Source: JAWKSY01 sp041402125
GTDB taxonomy: Bacteria > Planctomycetota > GCA-002687715 > DRQF01
DNA length: 64,000 nucleotides
Assembly: GCA_041402125.1 (NCBI GenBank)
Contig: JAWKSY010000004.1
Coordinates: 124,001 to 188,000 of the forward strand
Reading direction: 5' to 3'
Shown here: positions 17,968-27,374 of the stretch, one piece after another
Position numbering within the stretch: the first letter of the stretch is position 1
How the letters are laid out: every line of letters begins with the position of its first letter
The notes under the pieces: generated by a model
What the model saw: the letters and a program-made list of their open reading frames with translations, nothing else
Told to the model about the DNA's origin: nothing
Database searches by the model: none
Translations under genes and position numbers: made by a program

Positions 17968-18438
17968 TCAGCGCGCCTGGATCACGCAGAAGTGGAGACC
18001 GCGCTGGCCGAAGAAGTCGGCCGCGACCCCGCGCAGGACGATCTCGTCGCCGACGGCCAGGTCCGTCGGGAGATCTCCCTCGAAGCAGCACACGACGCGC
18101 CGCCCGCTGAGGTCGCCCGGGCCCTGGAGCACGAGCCGGCGCGGCCGCGCCGTCGCGTCCTGCCGCTGGACCGCGCCGGAGACCGCGCAGATCTGACGCC
18201 CCTCGTCGATCTGCATGCTGCTCCGCCGGCGGTCGAAGTCGGGGACGGTCATCGGCTCGAGATCGCCGCTCGTCCGCACGCGCTCCGCGAGCAGCTCGAG
18301 CGCCTCCTCGTAGGCGGGCGTCCCCTCCTCGGGGAGGTCGGTGGCGCGGCGACCCGCCCAGAGGATGACGAGGAACACCACCGCGGCGAGCAGGGCGAAT
18401 CCGAAGAGGATGGCGACGTTGCGTTCGGCGGGAGGCAC
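17968..18438 (-). CDS. Single-pass membrane protein with an OB-fold (tRNA_anti-like) domain
   Basis: GTG start at 18438 with GGAGCGG 6-7 nt upstream; 156 residues. A transmembrane helix (VAILFGFALLAAVVFLVILW, residues 8-27) is followed by a linker, then an OB-like beta domain from about residue 75 to the end (ISAV/AVSGAVQ strand, RRLVLQG, VVCCFEG, VGDEIVLRGVAADF). The pattern matches the tRNA_anti-like domain seen in small exported proteins of planctomycetes and others. Binding partner unknown. It converges with the DUF2270 gene with 13 bp between stops. Confidence 0.6.
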   Translation of the reverse strand: MPPAERNVAILFGFALLAAVVFLVILWAGRRATDLPEEGTPAYEEALELLAERVRTSGDLEPMTVPDFDRRRSSMQIDEGRQICAVSGAVQRQDATARPRRLVLQGPGDLSGRRVVCCFEGDLPTDLAVGDEIVLRGVAADFFGQRGLHFCVIQAR

Positions 18439-18550
18439 GCGATCCGCTCCGGTTCCTGGGGGGTGACGTCCTCAGACTAACAGGCCCGGGACGCGCCCCC
18501 TCTCCCGCCGGGCGTGGTTCGTTATCATCGCCGCGAAGCCGGAGCCGACC

Positions 18551-18808
18551 ATGCCCACCGAACGCCGCCTCACCGCGATCGAGACCTCGATGGCCCACCT
18601 CGAGCACCTCGTCGAGCAGCTCGACGAGGTCGTCGTCGATCACACCCGGACGATCGCCTCGCTCGAACGCGTGGTGCGCGAACTCCGGGGCCGGATCGCC
18701 CGCCTCGAGGCGGCCGGCGCCGCCTCGCCGAAGGGGCTCGACACCGGCGGCGCGGCGGAGCTCACCGAGGGCTACGAGTTCGGCCTCGACCGCGACGATC
18801 AGGACTGA
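18551..18808 (+). CDS. slyX: SlyX-family coiled-coil protein
   Basis: An 85-residue protein. The first 55 residues form a heptad coiled coil with the SlyX pattern (IETSMAHLEHLVEQLDEVVV, then IASLERVVRELRGRIARLE). SlyX is a small soluble protein of unknown role. A GGAG site precedes the ATG. The end is acidic and ends DRDDQD. It sits 56 bp before elbB and probably shares its transcript. Confidence 0.75.
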   Translation: MPTERRLTAIETSMAHLEHLVEQLDEVVVDHTRTIASLERVVRELRGRIARLEAAGAASPKGLDTGGAAELTEGYEFGLDRDDQD

Positions 18809-18864
18809 CGACCAGGGCGGGAGGCGGCGCCCCGCGCCCTTCCCCGTGACGAAGGAGTGACGCG

Positions 18865-19521
18865 ATGGCGCGCATCGGAGTGATCCTCTCGGGCAGCGGA
18901 TTCCTGGACGGAGCCGAGATCACGGAGGCGGTCTCGACCCTCGTGGCTCTCGACCGTGCCGGCGCCGAGATCGTCTGCATGGCCCCGGACGCCGACCAGC
19001 GGCAGGTGGTCGACCACCGGACGGGAAAGCCGACGGGCGAGACCCGCAACGTCCTCGTCGAGGCCGCCCGCATCGCCCGCGGGAAGATCGCGCCGCTCTC
19101 CGAGGTCGATCCCGCCTCGCTCGACGGGATCGTCATGCCCGGCGGCTTCGGCGCCGCCCTCAACCTCTCCTCCTTCGCGCTCGAGGGTCCGAAGGCCTCG
19201 ATCCGCGAGGACGTCGCCGGGATGCTGCGCGCCGTCCACGCGGCCGGAAAGCCCATCGGCGCGATCTGCATCGCCCCGGCGCTCGTCGCCCTCGCCCTCG
19301 GCGACGAGGGCCCGACGATCACCATCGGCGAGGACGCGGGCACGGCGCAGGCGCTCGAGGCGCTCGGTGCGCACCACCAGACCTGCCCCGTCGAGCGCGC
19401 GGTCACCGACGAGGCGAAGAAGATCGTGACCTGCCCCGCCTACATGTACGACGCCCGCCCGAGCGAGGTCGCGGCGGGCATCGAGAAGCTCGTGGGCGAG
19501 GTGCTGCGGCTGGCGCGCTGA
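18865..19521 (+). CDS. elbB: ElbB-type DJ-1/PfpI-family protein (isoprenoid biosynthesis glyoxalase ElbB)
   Basis: GAAGGAG 6 nt before the ATG. The 218-residue product is a DJ-1/PfpI superfamily member of the ElbB branch: GVILSGSGFLDGAEITEAVS at the start, GIVMPGGFGAALNLS near residue 93, and the nucleophile elbow IGAICIAPALVALAL with its Cys near residue 136. ElbB of E. coli has weak glyoxalase activity and a loose link to isoprenoid synthesis; the physiological role is uncertain. Length is the usual 217-220. Confidence 0.88.
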   Translation: MARIGVILSGSGFLDGAEITEAVSTLVALDRAGAEIVCMAPDADQRQVVDHRTGKPTGETRNVLVEAARIARGKIAPLSEVDPASLDGIVMPGGFGAALNLSSFALEGPKASIREDVAGMLRAVHAAGKPIGAICIAPALVALALGDEGPTITIGEDAGTAQALEALGAHHQTCPVERAVTDEAKKIVTCPAYMYDARPSEVAAGIEKLVGEVLRLAR

Positions 19522-19566
19522 CGCGGTCGGCGGGGTCTCTTGCGGCGCCGCAGCACCGGCGGGGAG

Positions 19567-19677
19567 GATGCACGTACGGTGCCAGTCACCCGATGTGCAT
19601 TTCCGTTCCACCTCGTCTGCATGCGCCACCGATTCGCCCGGAAATGCACATCGGGTGACTGGCACCGTACGTGCATC
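19567..19677. repeat. Long palindromic element, copy 1
   Basis: Two 39-bp arms (19567-19605 and 19639-19677) are perfect inverted complements around a 33-bp centre. The arm begins GATGCACGTACGGTGCCAGT. The centre shares CATGCGCCACCGA with copy 2 at 36958-37068. The element lies in the gap between the converging ends of elbB and the sigma-factor gene. It is too long for an ordinary terminator and carries no coding capacity. Confidence 0.9.
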
Positions 19678-19774
19678 TGGTGACTGACATCGCATGGGAA
19701 CGGAGAGGGGGCGCCACCTCGCGGGGGCGCCCCCTCGTCCTTCCCAACCCGCGATCACGCGCCGCGGTGTCTCG

Positions 19775-20419
19775 TCAGATCTCGATGCGCTCCCAGCGCT
19801 CCTTGAAGAGCTCGCGGGCCCGGTGCAGGCGCCACCGCGTGGTGGCGTTGGTGCAGCCGATGATCACCGCGATCTCCTCGCAGCTCAGCTCCTCGATGTC
19901 GCGCAGCACGATCATCGTGCGGTACTTCGTCGGAAGCTCGTCGAGGACCTCGAGGATCTTCCGGCCCTTCTCGGTCTCGCGGAAGGCGTCCTCGGGGGTG
20001 CGCTCGTCCGCCGGGTCCGTGGGGAAGTCCTCGATGCTGACCGTGGCCCGCTTGCTCTTCTTGCGGATGCGGTCGATCGAGAGGTTGACCACGATCCGGT
20101 AGAGCCAGGTGTAGAAGTTGAAGCGCAGGTCGAAGCGGTCGATGGCCTTGAAGACCCGCATGAAGCTGTCCTGGGCGACGTCCCGGGCGTCCTCGGTGTT
20201 GCCGAGGAAGTTGTAGGCCACCCAGAAGACCTTCTGCTCGTAGGTCTTCACCAGGGTCTCGAAGGCGGCGTGGTCACCGGCCTGGACGGCACGGATCAGC
20301 TCCCGCTCCGCTTCGATCTCCTCCGGGCTCCGACGGCTCTCGACGCCGGCCCTGGCGGGGCTCTCGACGACGGCGTCCCGCTCCTCGACGGGTTCGCTTC
20401 GGCTCAGTTCGGTCTTCAT
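19775..20419 (-). CDS. RNA polymerase sigma factor, ECF (sigma-70 family)
   Basis: The ATG at 20419 is preceded by AGGAGGG. In 214 residues there is an unstructured acidic N-terminus (1-45), sigma region 2 (about 50-115: FETLVKTYEQKVFWVAYNF, then EDARDVAQDSFMRVFKAI for core binding and WLYRIVVNLSIDRIRKKS for the -10 element) and region 4 (about 155-210: LPTKYRTMIVLRDIEELSCE, then TTRWRLHRARELF for the -35). No anti-sigma gene is adjacent, so its regulation is not visible here; the extended N-terminus may take part. Confidence 0.9.
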   Translation of the reverse strand: MKTELSRSEPVEERDAVVESPARAGVESRRSPEEIEAERELIRAVQAGDHAAFETLVKTYEQKVFWVAYNFLGNTEDARDVAQDSFMRVFKAIDRFDLRFNFYTWLYRIVVNLSIDRIRKKSKRATVSIEDFPTDPADERTPEDAFRETEKGRKILEVLDELPTKYRTMIVLRDIEELSCEEIAVIIGCTNATTRWRLHRARELFKERWERIEI

Positions 20420-20875
20420 GGCGTGGCCCTCCTACTCTCTCCGGTCTCCGGGCTCCGGTCGGAATCGACCGGCTCCGGGGCCCCTCGGGGCCGTCCCGGG
20501 CCCGAGGCCCGAGGCGTCACTCTCCCTGGAGCAAGCCGCGGGCCAATTTCACCTCCTGTTTCGTGAGAAACCGCAACATCATCATGGGAAGAGACTTGCG
20601 ATCACTCTCGCTCGCTCGTCCTTCCGTCGGGGACTGTCCTCGCCGGGAGAAAGCGTGCGCTAACTAGGAGACACTAACTTGACGCGGAAATTGGCCGGGG
20701 GATTCCCGAAATCCGGTCTCGGCCGTCGCTTGCGCCTCGCTCGGGGGCCGGCCCGGCCGGATTGCCGCCCGTCCCGACCCGCCATAGAATCCGGCGCCCC
20801 GGCCGCTCCGCCCCCTCGGCGAGCACCCCGTCACCGCCCGGGGCGCGAAACACCATTCCGTCGGAGAGGGTTCCC
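20420..20875. other. Divergent intergenic region between the sigma factor and leucine dehydrogenase
   Basis: About 455 bp with no credible reading frame. It must hold the promoters of both flanking genes. I see no hairpin strong enough for a riboswitch and do not assign -35/-10 boxes with confidence. Confidence 0.4.
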
Positions 20876-21940
20876 ATGACGCTGCGCACCGAGGAGATCC
20901 GGGTCGAAGGTTACGAGCGGGTCGTGCGCGCCACGGACGACGAGACGGGTCTCCGGGCCATCATCTCCGTGCACGACACCACGCTCGGCCCCGCCCTCGG
21001 CGGCATGCGGATGTGGAACTACGCCAGCGACGACGCGGCCATGACCGACGTCCTGCGCCTCTCCGAGGGCATGACCTACAAGTCGGCGATCGCGCGCACC
21101 GGTCTCGGCGGCGGCAAGTCGGTCATCATCGGCGACGCGAAGAAGATCAAGACGCCGGAGCTCATGCGCTCGATGGGTCGCTTCGTCGATTCCCTCGGCG
21201 GCCTCTACATCACGGCCGAGGACGTCAACATCGGCGTCCGCGACCTCGAGTGCGTCTCCGAGACGACCCGTCACGTGACGGGCCTCTCCCGCGAGAAGGG
21301 CGGCTCGGGCAACCCCTCTCCCTACACCGCCCATGGCGTCTTCCTCGGCATCAAGACCTGCCTCGCCGACGTCTTCGGGAGCGACGATCCGCGCGGTCGC
21401 CACGTGGCGATCCAGGGCGTCGGCGCCGTCGCCCGGACGCTGATCGACAAGCTGATCGCCGCGGGCGCGACGGTGACCGCCACCGACATCGACGAGGAGA
21501 AGATCGCCCTCGTCCGCGAGAATCACCCCCAGGTCGCCTGGGTCGAGCCCGACGCCATCTACGACGTGGCCTGCGACGTCTTCGCCCCCTGCGCCCTCGG
21601 CGCCATCCTCGACGACGGCACCCTCCCCCGCCTCTCCTGCAAGATCGTCGCCGGCGCCGCGAACAACCAGCTCGCCGACGATCGCCACGGCGAGATGCTC
21701 CTCGAGCGCGGCATCCTCTACGCCCCGGACTTCGTCATCAACGCGGGCGGCATCGTCAACGTGAGCTGCGAGTTCGAGCCGGGCGGCTACGACGAGGACG
21801 TAGCGATGAAGAAGATCTCGAACATCGCCGAGGCGCTGCGTTCGACCTTCGCCCACGCCCGCGCCGAGGGGATCGACACGAACCGGGCGGCCGAGGAGGT
21901 CGCGCGCAAGATCGTCGCCGACGCCCGCGCCGCGAAGTAA
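20876..21940 (+). CDS. ldh: Leucine dehydrogenase (Glu/Leu/Phe/Val dehydrogenase family)
   Basis: ATG at 20876 with GGAGAGGG 5-6 nt before it. The 354-residue enzyme has the family pattern: glycine-rich GPALGGMRMW near residue 40, the catalytic region SEGMTYKSAIARTGLGGGKS (Lys near residue 70), TAEDVNIGVRDL near 113, and the Rossmann motif VQGVGAVARTLIDKL-like segment (GVGAVARTLI) near 180 followed by the acidic DIDEEK that selects NAD. It deaminates branched-chain amino acids, chiefly leucine, to 2-oxo acids. Length equals the usual 350-370. Phenylalanine or valine preference cannot be excluded. Confidence 0.88.
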   Translation: MTLRTEEIRVEGYERVVRATDDETGLRAIISVHDTTLGPALGGMRMWNYASDDAAMTDVLRLSEGMTYKSAIARTGLGGGKSVIIGDAKKIKTPELMRSMGRFVDSLGGLYITAEDVNIGVRDLECVSETTRHVTGLSREKGGSGNPSPYTAHGVFLGIKTCLADVFGSDDPRGRHVAIQGVGAVARTLIDKLIAAGATVTATDIDEEKIALVRENHPQVAWVEPDAIYDVACDVFAPCALGAILDDGTLPRLSCKIVAGAANNQLADDRHGEMLLERGILYAPDFVINAGGIVNVSCEFEPGGYDEDVAMKKISNIAEALRSTFAHARAEGIDTNRAAEEVARKIVADARAAK

Positions 21941-21955
21941 CGCTCGCGCCTCGCC

Positions 21956-23935
21956 TCAGTCCTCGAGGACCGAGATCGACGGCAGCGCCTCGAGGAAACT
22001 GCGGCCGTAGCTCTTCCCGAGGATGCGGGTGTCGAGGACGACGACCGTGCCGCGGTCGTCCTCCGAGCGGATGAGGCGCCCGAACCCCTGCTTGAAGCGC
22101 ACGATCGCCTCCGGGAGGTAGAGCTCCCGGAAGGCGTTCCCGCCGCGGGCCTCGATCCGTCGGGCGCGCGCCCGATTGATGGGCAGCGAGGGGACGGGAA
22201 AGGGCAGCTTCGCGATCACGACGAGACGCAGCCCCTCCCCCTTCACGTCGACGCCCTGCCAGAAGCTGTCGGCGCCGAGGAGCACGCTGCGCTCGTCCTC
22301 GCGGAAGCGGTCGAGCATCGCGGCCCGGCCGAGGCCGTCTCCCTGGACGAGCAGCGGGAAGCCGAGCTGCTCGAGGCGCCCCGCGATCCGCCGCCGGACC
22401 GACTGCATGGCGCCGTAGCTCGTGAAGAGGACGAAGGCTCCCCCCTGCGAGCGCTCGATGTAGTCGAGCACGGCGCGCGAGGCCCGATCCCACCACTCCT
22501 CGTCGTCGCGGGGTTGATCGAGCCAGGTCGGCACGCGGAGCCGCACGCGCTCGCCGAAGTCGAAGGGCGAGCCGAGCTGGAGCTTCTCGGCCTCGGGGAC
22601 GCCGAGCCGCTTCGCGACCCAGGCCAGACCGCCGGACCGCCCGACCGAGAGCGTCGCGCTGGTCATCACGACGCTCCGCACGCGGTCGAAGAGCCGCTCG
22701 CGCAGGAGCGGTCCGGCCTCGAGCGGCCGCATCTCGAGCGCGACGTCCTCGAGGCCGGCTCCCTTCTCGACCCAGTGGACGCGATCCTCGTCGATCTCGA
22801 GACAGCGCCCCGTCGCGTCGGCGAGTTCCTGGATGCGGGCGGAATGATAGGCGAGCTCGGCCTGCCGTCCCCGGTCGCCCTGTCGCTTCGCGAGCGCGTC
22901 GAGTTCGGCCGAAAGGGCGGCGAGCGGCTCGCGCAGGCCGTCCTCGAGCCCCTCCTCCCCGCGGATCTCGCGCTGGTCCTCGCGACCGCAGAGGAGCGCG
23001 ACCTCGGTGAAGAAAGCGCCGGCCGCCCGGGCGGCCTCGCCCACCGCGGCGCGGGCGATCTCGGATCCGGGGACCGAGACGAGCAGGCCCCGCCCCCGCG
23101 TCGGTCGGTGCAGGCGCGCCAGCGCGGCGAGGACCTGGGCCCGCGAGATCCGCGCCCCGAAGTGCGACAGGGCCGCGGCCTCCAGGCCGTGCGCCTCGTC
23201 GAAGACGACGACGTCGTAGTCGGGCAGGACGGCGTTACCGGTGTCGCGCAGCGCGAGGTCGGCGAAGAAGAGGCTGTGATTGACGATGACGAGGTCGGCG
23301 GTGAAGACCCGTCGCCGCGCGCGGTGGAACCAGCAGTCGTCGTCGAAGTGCGGGCACTCCTGCCCGAGGCAATCGTGGCGCTCGGAACGCGCCGCGTCCC
23401 AGGCCTCGCCCCAGGGCAGCGGCAGGATCTCCTGCCGGGTCCCCTCGCGGGTCCGGCCGATCTCGCGACGCAGGCGCTCGAGCTCCTCGGCGAGCCCCTC
23501 GCCGCCCAGCCGGCCGCGGGCCTCGGCGAGCGCGCGCTCGAGCCGTCGGGGGGCGAGGTAGTTCGAGCGCCCCTTCGCGACCTCGGCCCGGAAGTCGAGG
23601 TCGAGGCAGCCCCGCAAGAAGGGCAGGTCCTTCGTGAAGAGCTGATCCTGCAGGCTCAGGGTCTGGGTGCTGACGAGGACGCGGCGCCCCTCGGTGAGCG
23701 GCCCGAGGATGAGGGGGACGAGGTAGCCGAAGCTCTTGCCGACGCCGGTGCCGGCCTCGACCACGAGGTGGTGGCCGCGATCGGCGGCGCGGGCGACCGC
23801 CTGCGCCATCGCGAGCTGCTGGGGCCGCGGCCGATAACCGGAAAGGGCCCTCGCCAGAGGGCCCTTCTCGGCGAAGAAGCTCGCCACGCTCTCGATGCGG
23901 ATCTCGCCGTCCAAGGAACCGCTCGTCTCGCTCAC
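21956..23935 (-). CDS. dinG: DinG/YoaA-type ATP-dependent DNA helicase (XPD-like, superfamily 2)
   Basis: I choose the GTG at 23935 (VSETSG); the frame upstream lacks protein character. The 659-residue helicase has Walker A VVEAGTGVGKSFGYLVP near residue 55, the DEAH box VVFDEAHGLEAAA near 240, and late motifs GSFWQGVD-like (LLGADSFWQGVDVKGEG) and QGFGRLIRSEDDRG near the C-terminus. Iron-sulfur helicases of this family have four Cys; here CLGQECPHFDDDC supplies three, while the usual first one, after KGRSNYL, is Ala. The family unwinds damaged or R-loop DNA. It converges on ldh with 15 bp between stops. Confidence 0.85.
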   Translation of the reverse strand: MSETSGSLDGEIRIESVASFFAEKGPLARALSGYRPRPQQLAMAQAVARAADRGHHLVVEAGTGVGKSFGYLVPLILGPLTEGRRVLVSTQTLSLQDQLFTKDLPFLRGCLDLDFRAEVAKGRSNYLAPRRLERALAEARGRLGGEGLAEELERLRREIGRTREGTRQEILPLPWGEAWDAARSERHDCLGQECPHFDDDCWFHRARRRVFTADLVIVNHSLFFADLALRDTGNAVLPDYDVVVFDEAHGLEAAALSHFGARISRAQVLAALARLHRPTRGRGLLVSVPGSEIARAAVGEAARAAGAFFTEVALLCGREDQREIRGEEGLEDGLREPLAALSAELDALAKRQGDRGRQAELAYHSARIQELADATGRCLEIDEDRVHWVEKGAGLEDVALEMRPLEAGPLLRERLFDRVRSVVMTSATLSVGRSGGLAWVAKRLGVPEAEKLQLGSPFDFGERVRLRVPTWLDQPRDDEEWWDRASRAVLDYIERSQGGAFVLFTSYGAMQSVRRRIAGRLEQLGFPLLVQGDGLGRAAMLDRFREDERSVLLGADSFWQGVDVKGEGLRLVVIAKLPFPVPSLPINRARARRIEARGGNAFRELYLPEAIVRFKQGFGRLIRSEDDRGTVVVLDTRILGKSYGRSFLEALPSISVLED

Positions 23936-24023
23936 ACTTCCTCGCCTCGTGGGCCCATGATAGCATGCCCCCGCTTTCGGGACGCTCCGGCGTCCTCCGC
24001 GGGAAAGAGGAGACCCGGTCGCG

Positions 24024-24458
24024 ATGGCCCGATTCACCAGCATCTTCGCGACGCTCGTCGTCGCCGCGCTCGCCCTCGGCGGCTGCGTCACCGAGGAGCA
24101 GTCGCACGGGACCGGCGAGGTCCGGTTCCGCGACCCGGCGGACAGCTTCGAGATCCTCCAGCTCTTCGCGGTGACGAAGGGCGACGAGCGCCTCGGCACC
24201 GTCGAGCGGACCCTCTACCTCGACGGCGATCACGCCGACGAGAACGACCGTCAGGTCTGGGTCCTCCGCGACCTCAACGGCGACATGGTCGGCTACGTGA
24301 CCGACGACATGCGCGCCTTCCGCCGCCGGGCCCACCTGGCCAAGGCGGAGCTCGTCGCGGCCCTGCCGACCGTCGAGGAGAACGTCGCCGCGATCCTCGG
24401 CTTCTTCCGCGAGTCGGTCACCCTGGTCGACCTCTCGCCGCCGCGCGCCACCGACTGA
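24024..24458 (+). CDS. Small hypothetical lipoprotein
   Basis: Start ATG at 24024 with GGAGA upstream; 144 residues. The signal peptide ends in a lipobox (LALGGC, Cys21). The mature part is acidic with alternating strands (VWVLRDLNGDMVGYVTDD) and a C-terminal helix. It lies divergent from the dinG-like gene and ends in its own terminator, so it is monocistronic. I do not recognise a family. Confidence 0.65.
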   Translation: MARFTSIFATLVVAALALGGCVTEEQSHGTGEVRFRDPADSFEILQLFAVTKGDERLGTVERTLYLDGDHADENDRQVWVLRDLNGDMVGYVTDDMRAFRRRAHLAKAELVAALPTVEENVAAILGFFRESVTLVDLSPPRATD

Positions 24459-24484
24459 GGCGCCGAACCTCCAGACGAAAACGA

Positions 24485-24518
24485 GGGGCCGGAGTCGCGA
24501 AGACTCCGGCCCCTTTTT
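24485..24518 (+). terminator. Rho-independent terminator
   Basis: GGGGCCGGAGTC pairs with its complement GACTCCGGCCCC across a short loop, followed by five Ts (24514-24518). It ends the lipoprotein transcript. Confidence 0.9.
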
Positions 24519-24615
24519 CGTTCTCGTCGAAGAGCGCTCCGTCCCGGCGGCGACGCGGGCCCCGCCCGGTCGCCGCGGAGGCGTCCCGGCGCGCGGGGAG
24601 GAGTTCCCGCTCGAC

Positions 24616-24993
24616 TCAGGCGGAGCGGCGGACCACGTCACCGTCGGCCCAGAGGGCCTCGATGGCGTAGAAGTCGCGCGCCTCCTGCTGCATCAGGTGG
24701 ACGATGACGTCCCCGAAGTCCAGCAGGACCCACCAGCCCTGGTCGACGCCCTCGTCCCCGAGGCGCGGCGAACCCTCCTTCTTCATCTTCTCCTGCAGCT
24801 CGCGGGCGATGGCCTGGAGCTGCCGGCTGTTCTCGACCGTCGCGATGACGAGGTAGTCCGCGAGGCTCGAGATCCGTCCGATCTCGATGACCACGAGGTC
24901 CAGTCCCTTCTTGTCGAGGATGATGTCGCCGATCCGGTGGGCGACGGAGGCAGGTGAGTGCGAGAGAGAGGTCTGGGTCGACTTGTCGCTCAT
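24616..24993 (-). CDS. rsfS: Ribosomal silencing factor RsfS
   Basis: I choose the ATG at 24993 (MSDKST); the frame extends upstream to 25047 without support. The 125-residue protein has the RsfS/DUF143 pattern: LDLVVIEIGRISSLADYLVI, then SRQLQAIARELQEKM, then WWVLLDFGDVIVHLMQQEAR and YAIEALWADG. RsfS binds uL14 on the large subunit and blocks subunit joining when nutrients are short. Length is the usual 105-130. It follows hppA on the same strand but is separated by a terminator, so it likely has its own promoter... on the side of the gap at 25000-25060. Confidence 0.9.
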   Translation of the reverse strand: MSDKSTQTSLSHSPASVAHRIGDIILDKKGLDLVVIEIGRISSLADYLVIATVENSRQLQAIARELQEKMKKEGSPRLGDEGVDQGWWVLLDFGDVIVHLMQQEARDFYAIEALWADGDVVRRSA

Positions 24994-25063
24994 GGCTTCT
25001 CCGTGGGTAGACCATCCCAATATCGGGCCCGGCCCGGGGGCGATCAAGCGAATACGAGGTATG

Positions 25064-25095
25064 AAAAGCGCGGCCGGAGCATGGGCTCCGGCCGC
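25064..25095 (-). terminator. Terminator after the membrane pyrophosphatase gene
   Basis: GCGGCCGGAGC (25070-25080) pairs with GCTCCGGCCGC (25085-25095) around ATGG. On the minus strand it is followed by GCTTTTC, fitting termination of hppA transcripts. Confidence 0.8.
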
Positions 25096-25149
25096 GATCG
25101 ATTCCGGTCGAGGCTCCCCGGCAAGCCGGGAAGGGCCCCGGAAACCGGA

Positions 25150-27302
25150 TCAGAGCATGAACTTGACGAAGAGCGGCACGAAGACGACCGACACGATGCA
25201 CATCAGCTTGATGAGGATGTTGATCGAGGGTCCCGACGTGTCCTTGAAGGGGTCGCCCACGGTGTCGCCGACGACGGCGGCCTTGTGGTCGTTCGAGCCC
25301 TTGCCGTCGCCGGCGCCGGCCTCGATCTCCTTCTTCGCGTTGTCCCAGGCGCCGCCCGAGTTGGCCATCATGATGGCGAGCAGCACGCCGGCCACGAGGG
25401 CGCCGGCGAGCAGGCCGCCGAGGGCCGCCGGGCCGAGGAAGCAGCCGACGATCAGCGGCGCGACGACGGCGAGGATGCCGGGCACGATCATCTCCTTGAT
25501 CGCCGCGGCGGTGGAGATGGCGACGCACTTGGCGTACTCGGGCTTGCCTTGCCCTCCATGATGCCGGGGATCTCGCGGATCTGACGACGGACCTCGTCGA
25601 TCATCTTGCCGGCCGCGCGGCCCACCGCCTCCATCGTCATCGCGCTGAAGAGGAAGGGCAGCACGCCGCCGAGCAGGAGGCCGATGAGCACGCCGGCGTC
25701 GCTGACGTCGAAGGAGAGCTTGGTGGCGGTGTTCCCCTGGAAGGAGATGAGGCCGCTCGCCGAGAGCTCCTTGACCTTGGTGATGAGCTCCTCGCCCTCG
25801 AGGCGACCGAGCGCGCCGTTGATGCCGCTGATGACCTTCTCGCTGAAGGCGGAGAAGAGCGCCAGCGCCGTGAGCGCGGCGGAGCCGATGGCGAAGCCCT
25901 TGCCGATGGCCGCGGTCGTGTTGCCGACCGAGTCGAGGGCGTCGGTGCGCTTGCGGACCTCGGGGGCGCACTCGCTCATCTCGGCGAGGCCGCCCGCGTT
26001 GTCGGCGACCGGACCGTAGGCGTCGACGCCGAGGCTGATGCCGAGGGTCGAGAGCATGCCGACGGCCGAGAGGGCGATGCCGTACACGCCGCCCCAGTGA
26101 TAGCTGAGGTAGATGGCGATCGCGATCACGATGACCGGCAGCGCGCAGGACTTCATGCCGACCGCGAGGCCCTGGATGATCGTCGTGGCGGAACCGGTCT
26201 TGGTCGCGGCGACGATCGAGTGGACCGGCTTGAACTCACCCGCGGTGTAGTACTCGGTGAGCTTTCCGATGACGACGCCCGCGACGAGGCCGGCGACGAC
26301 GATGTAGAAGAGCTCGATCGGAAGCTCGAGCATCCGGACGAGGCCGAAGGCGATGCCGATCACGAGGACCGACGCGAGGATCAGGCCGCGGAAGAGCGCG
26401 GAGTGGATCTTCTTGTCGTCGTTCGTCTTCACCACGAAGGTGCCGATGATCGAGGCGATGATGCCGAGGCCGGAGAGGCCGAGCGGCAGCATCGTCAGGC
26501 CCTGGCGGACGACGTCGAGATCGGCGCCCTCGGCGAGGTTGAAGATGCCGAGGTTGACGGTGAAGCCGAGCGCGATCGCGGCGATGATCGAGCCGACGTA
26601 GGACTCGAAGAGGTCGGCGCCCATGCCCGCGACGTCGCCGACGTTGTCACCGACGTTGTCGGCGATGGTGGCCGGGTTGCGCGGATCGTCCTCGGGGATG
26701 CCCGCCTCGACCTTGCCGACGAGGTCGGCGCCGACGTCGGCGGCCTTCGTGAAGATGCCGCCGCCGACGCGCGCGAAGAGCGCGATCGTCGAGGCGCCGA
26801 GCGAGAAGCCGAAGATCGACTCCGTGGCCGCGAGGTCGGCGCCCCAGGCCTTGAAGAGGACCGTCAGGCCGAGGAGGCCGAGACCGACGACCGAGAGGCC
26901 CATGACGGCGCCGCTCGAGAAGGCGACGGAGAGCGCGGACGAGAGGCTCGTCTTCGCGGCCTCGGTCGTGCGCACCGCGGCCTTCGTGGCCACGCGCATG
27001 CCGATCCAGCCCGCGACGGCGGAGAGGATCGCGCCGAGGAGGAAGGAGGAGGCGACCTCGATCCCGTTCGCGTGCTCGCCGAGGCCGAAGGCCAGGACGA
27101 GGGCGAGGATCGCGACGAAGCCCACGAGCACCTTGTACTCGGTGATCAGGAAGGCCTTGGCGCCGTCCTGGATCGCCTTCGCGATCTCCTGCATCTTCTC
27201 GGTGCCTGCGGAGAGGCTGTAGATCTTCTTGGTCAGGATGATCACGAAGACCAGCGCCAGCACCGGCGCCGCCATCGCGATCCAGATCATGTTCTCGGCC
27301 AT
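25150..27302 (-). CDS. hppA: Membrane-bound ion-translocating pyrophosphatase HppA (single frameshift as read)
   Basis: The frame from the ATG at 27302 runs cleanly for 580 residues; at about 25550 one base seems to be missing after GIMEGKA, and the protein continues in another frame (KPEYAKCVAISTAAAIKEMI to the end FVKFML). Total about 717 residues with some 16 membrane helices, as expected. The pyrophosphate-binding segments include DVGADLVGKVEAGIPEDDPR and NPATIADNVGDNVGD. The enzyme couples PPi hydrolysis to H+ or Na+ export across the membrane. The motif GNTTAAIGKGFAIGSA carries Ala where K+-independent enzymes have Lys, so it belongs to the K+-dependent class. The ion pumped cannot be told. 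Confidence 0.93.
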
Positions 27303-27374
27303 CGTTCCACTTTCTCGGTCGGGCCCGTGTCGGGCGTGTCTCGAAACGGCTGCGATCGCACCGCCGGGGGCGGA

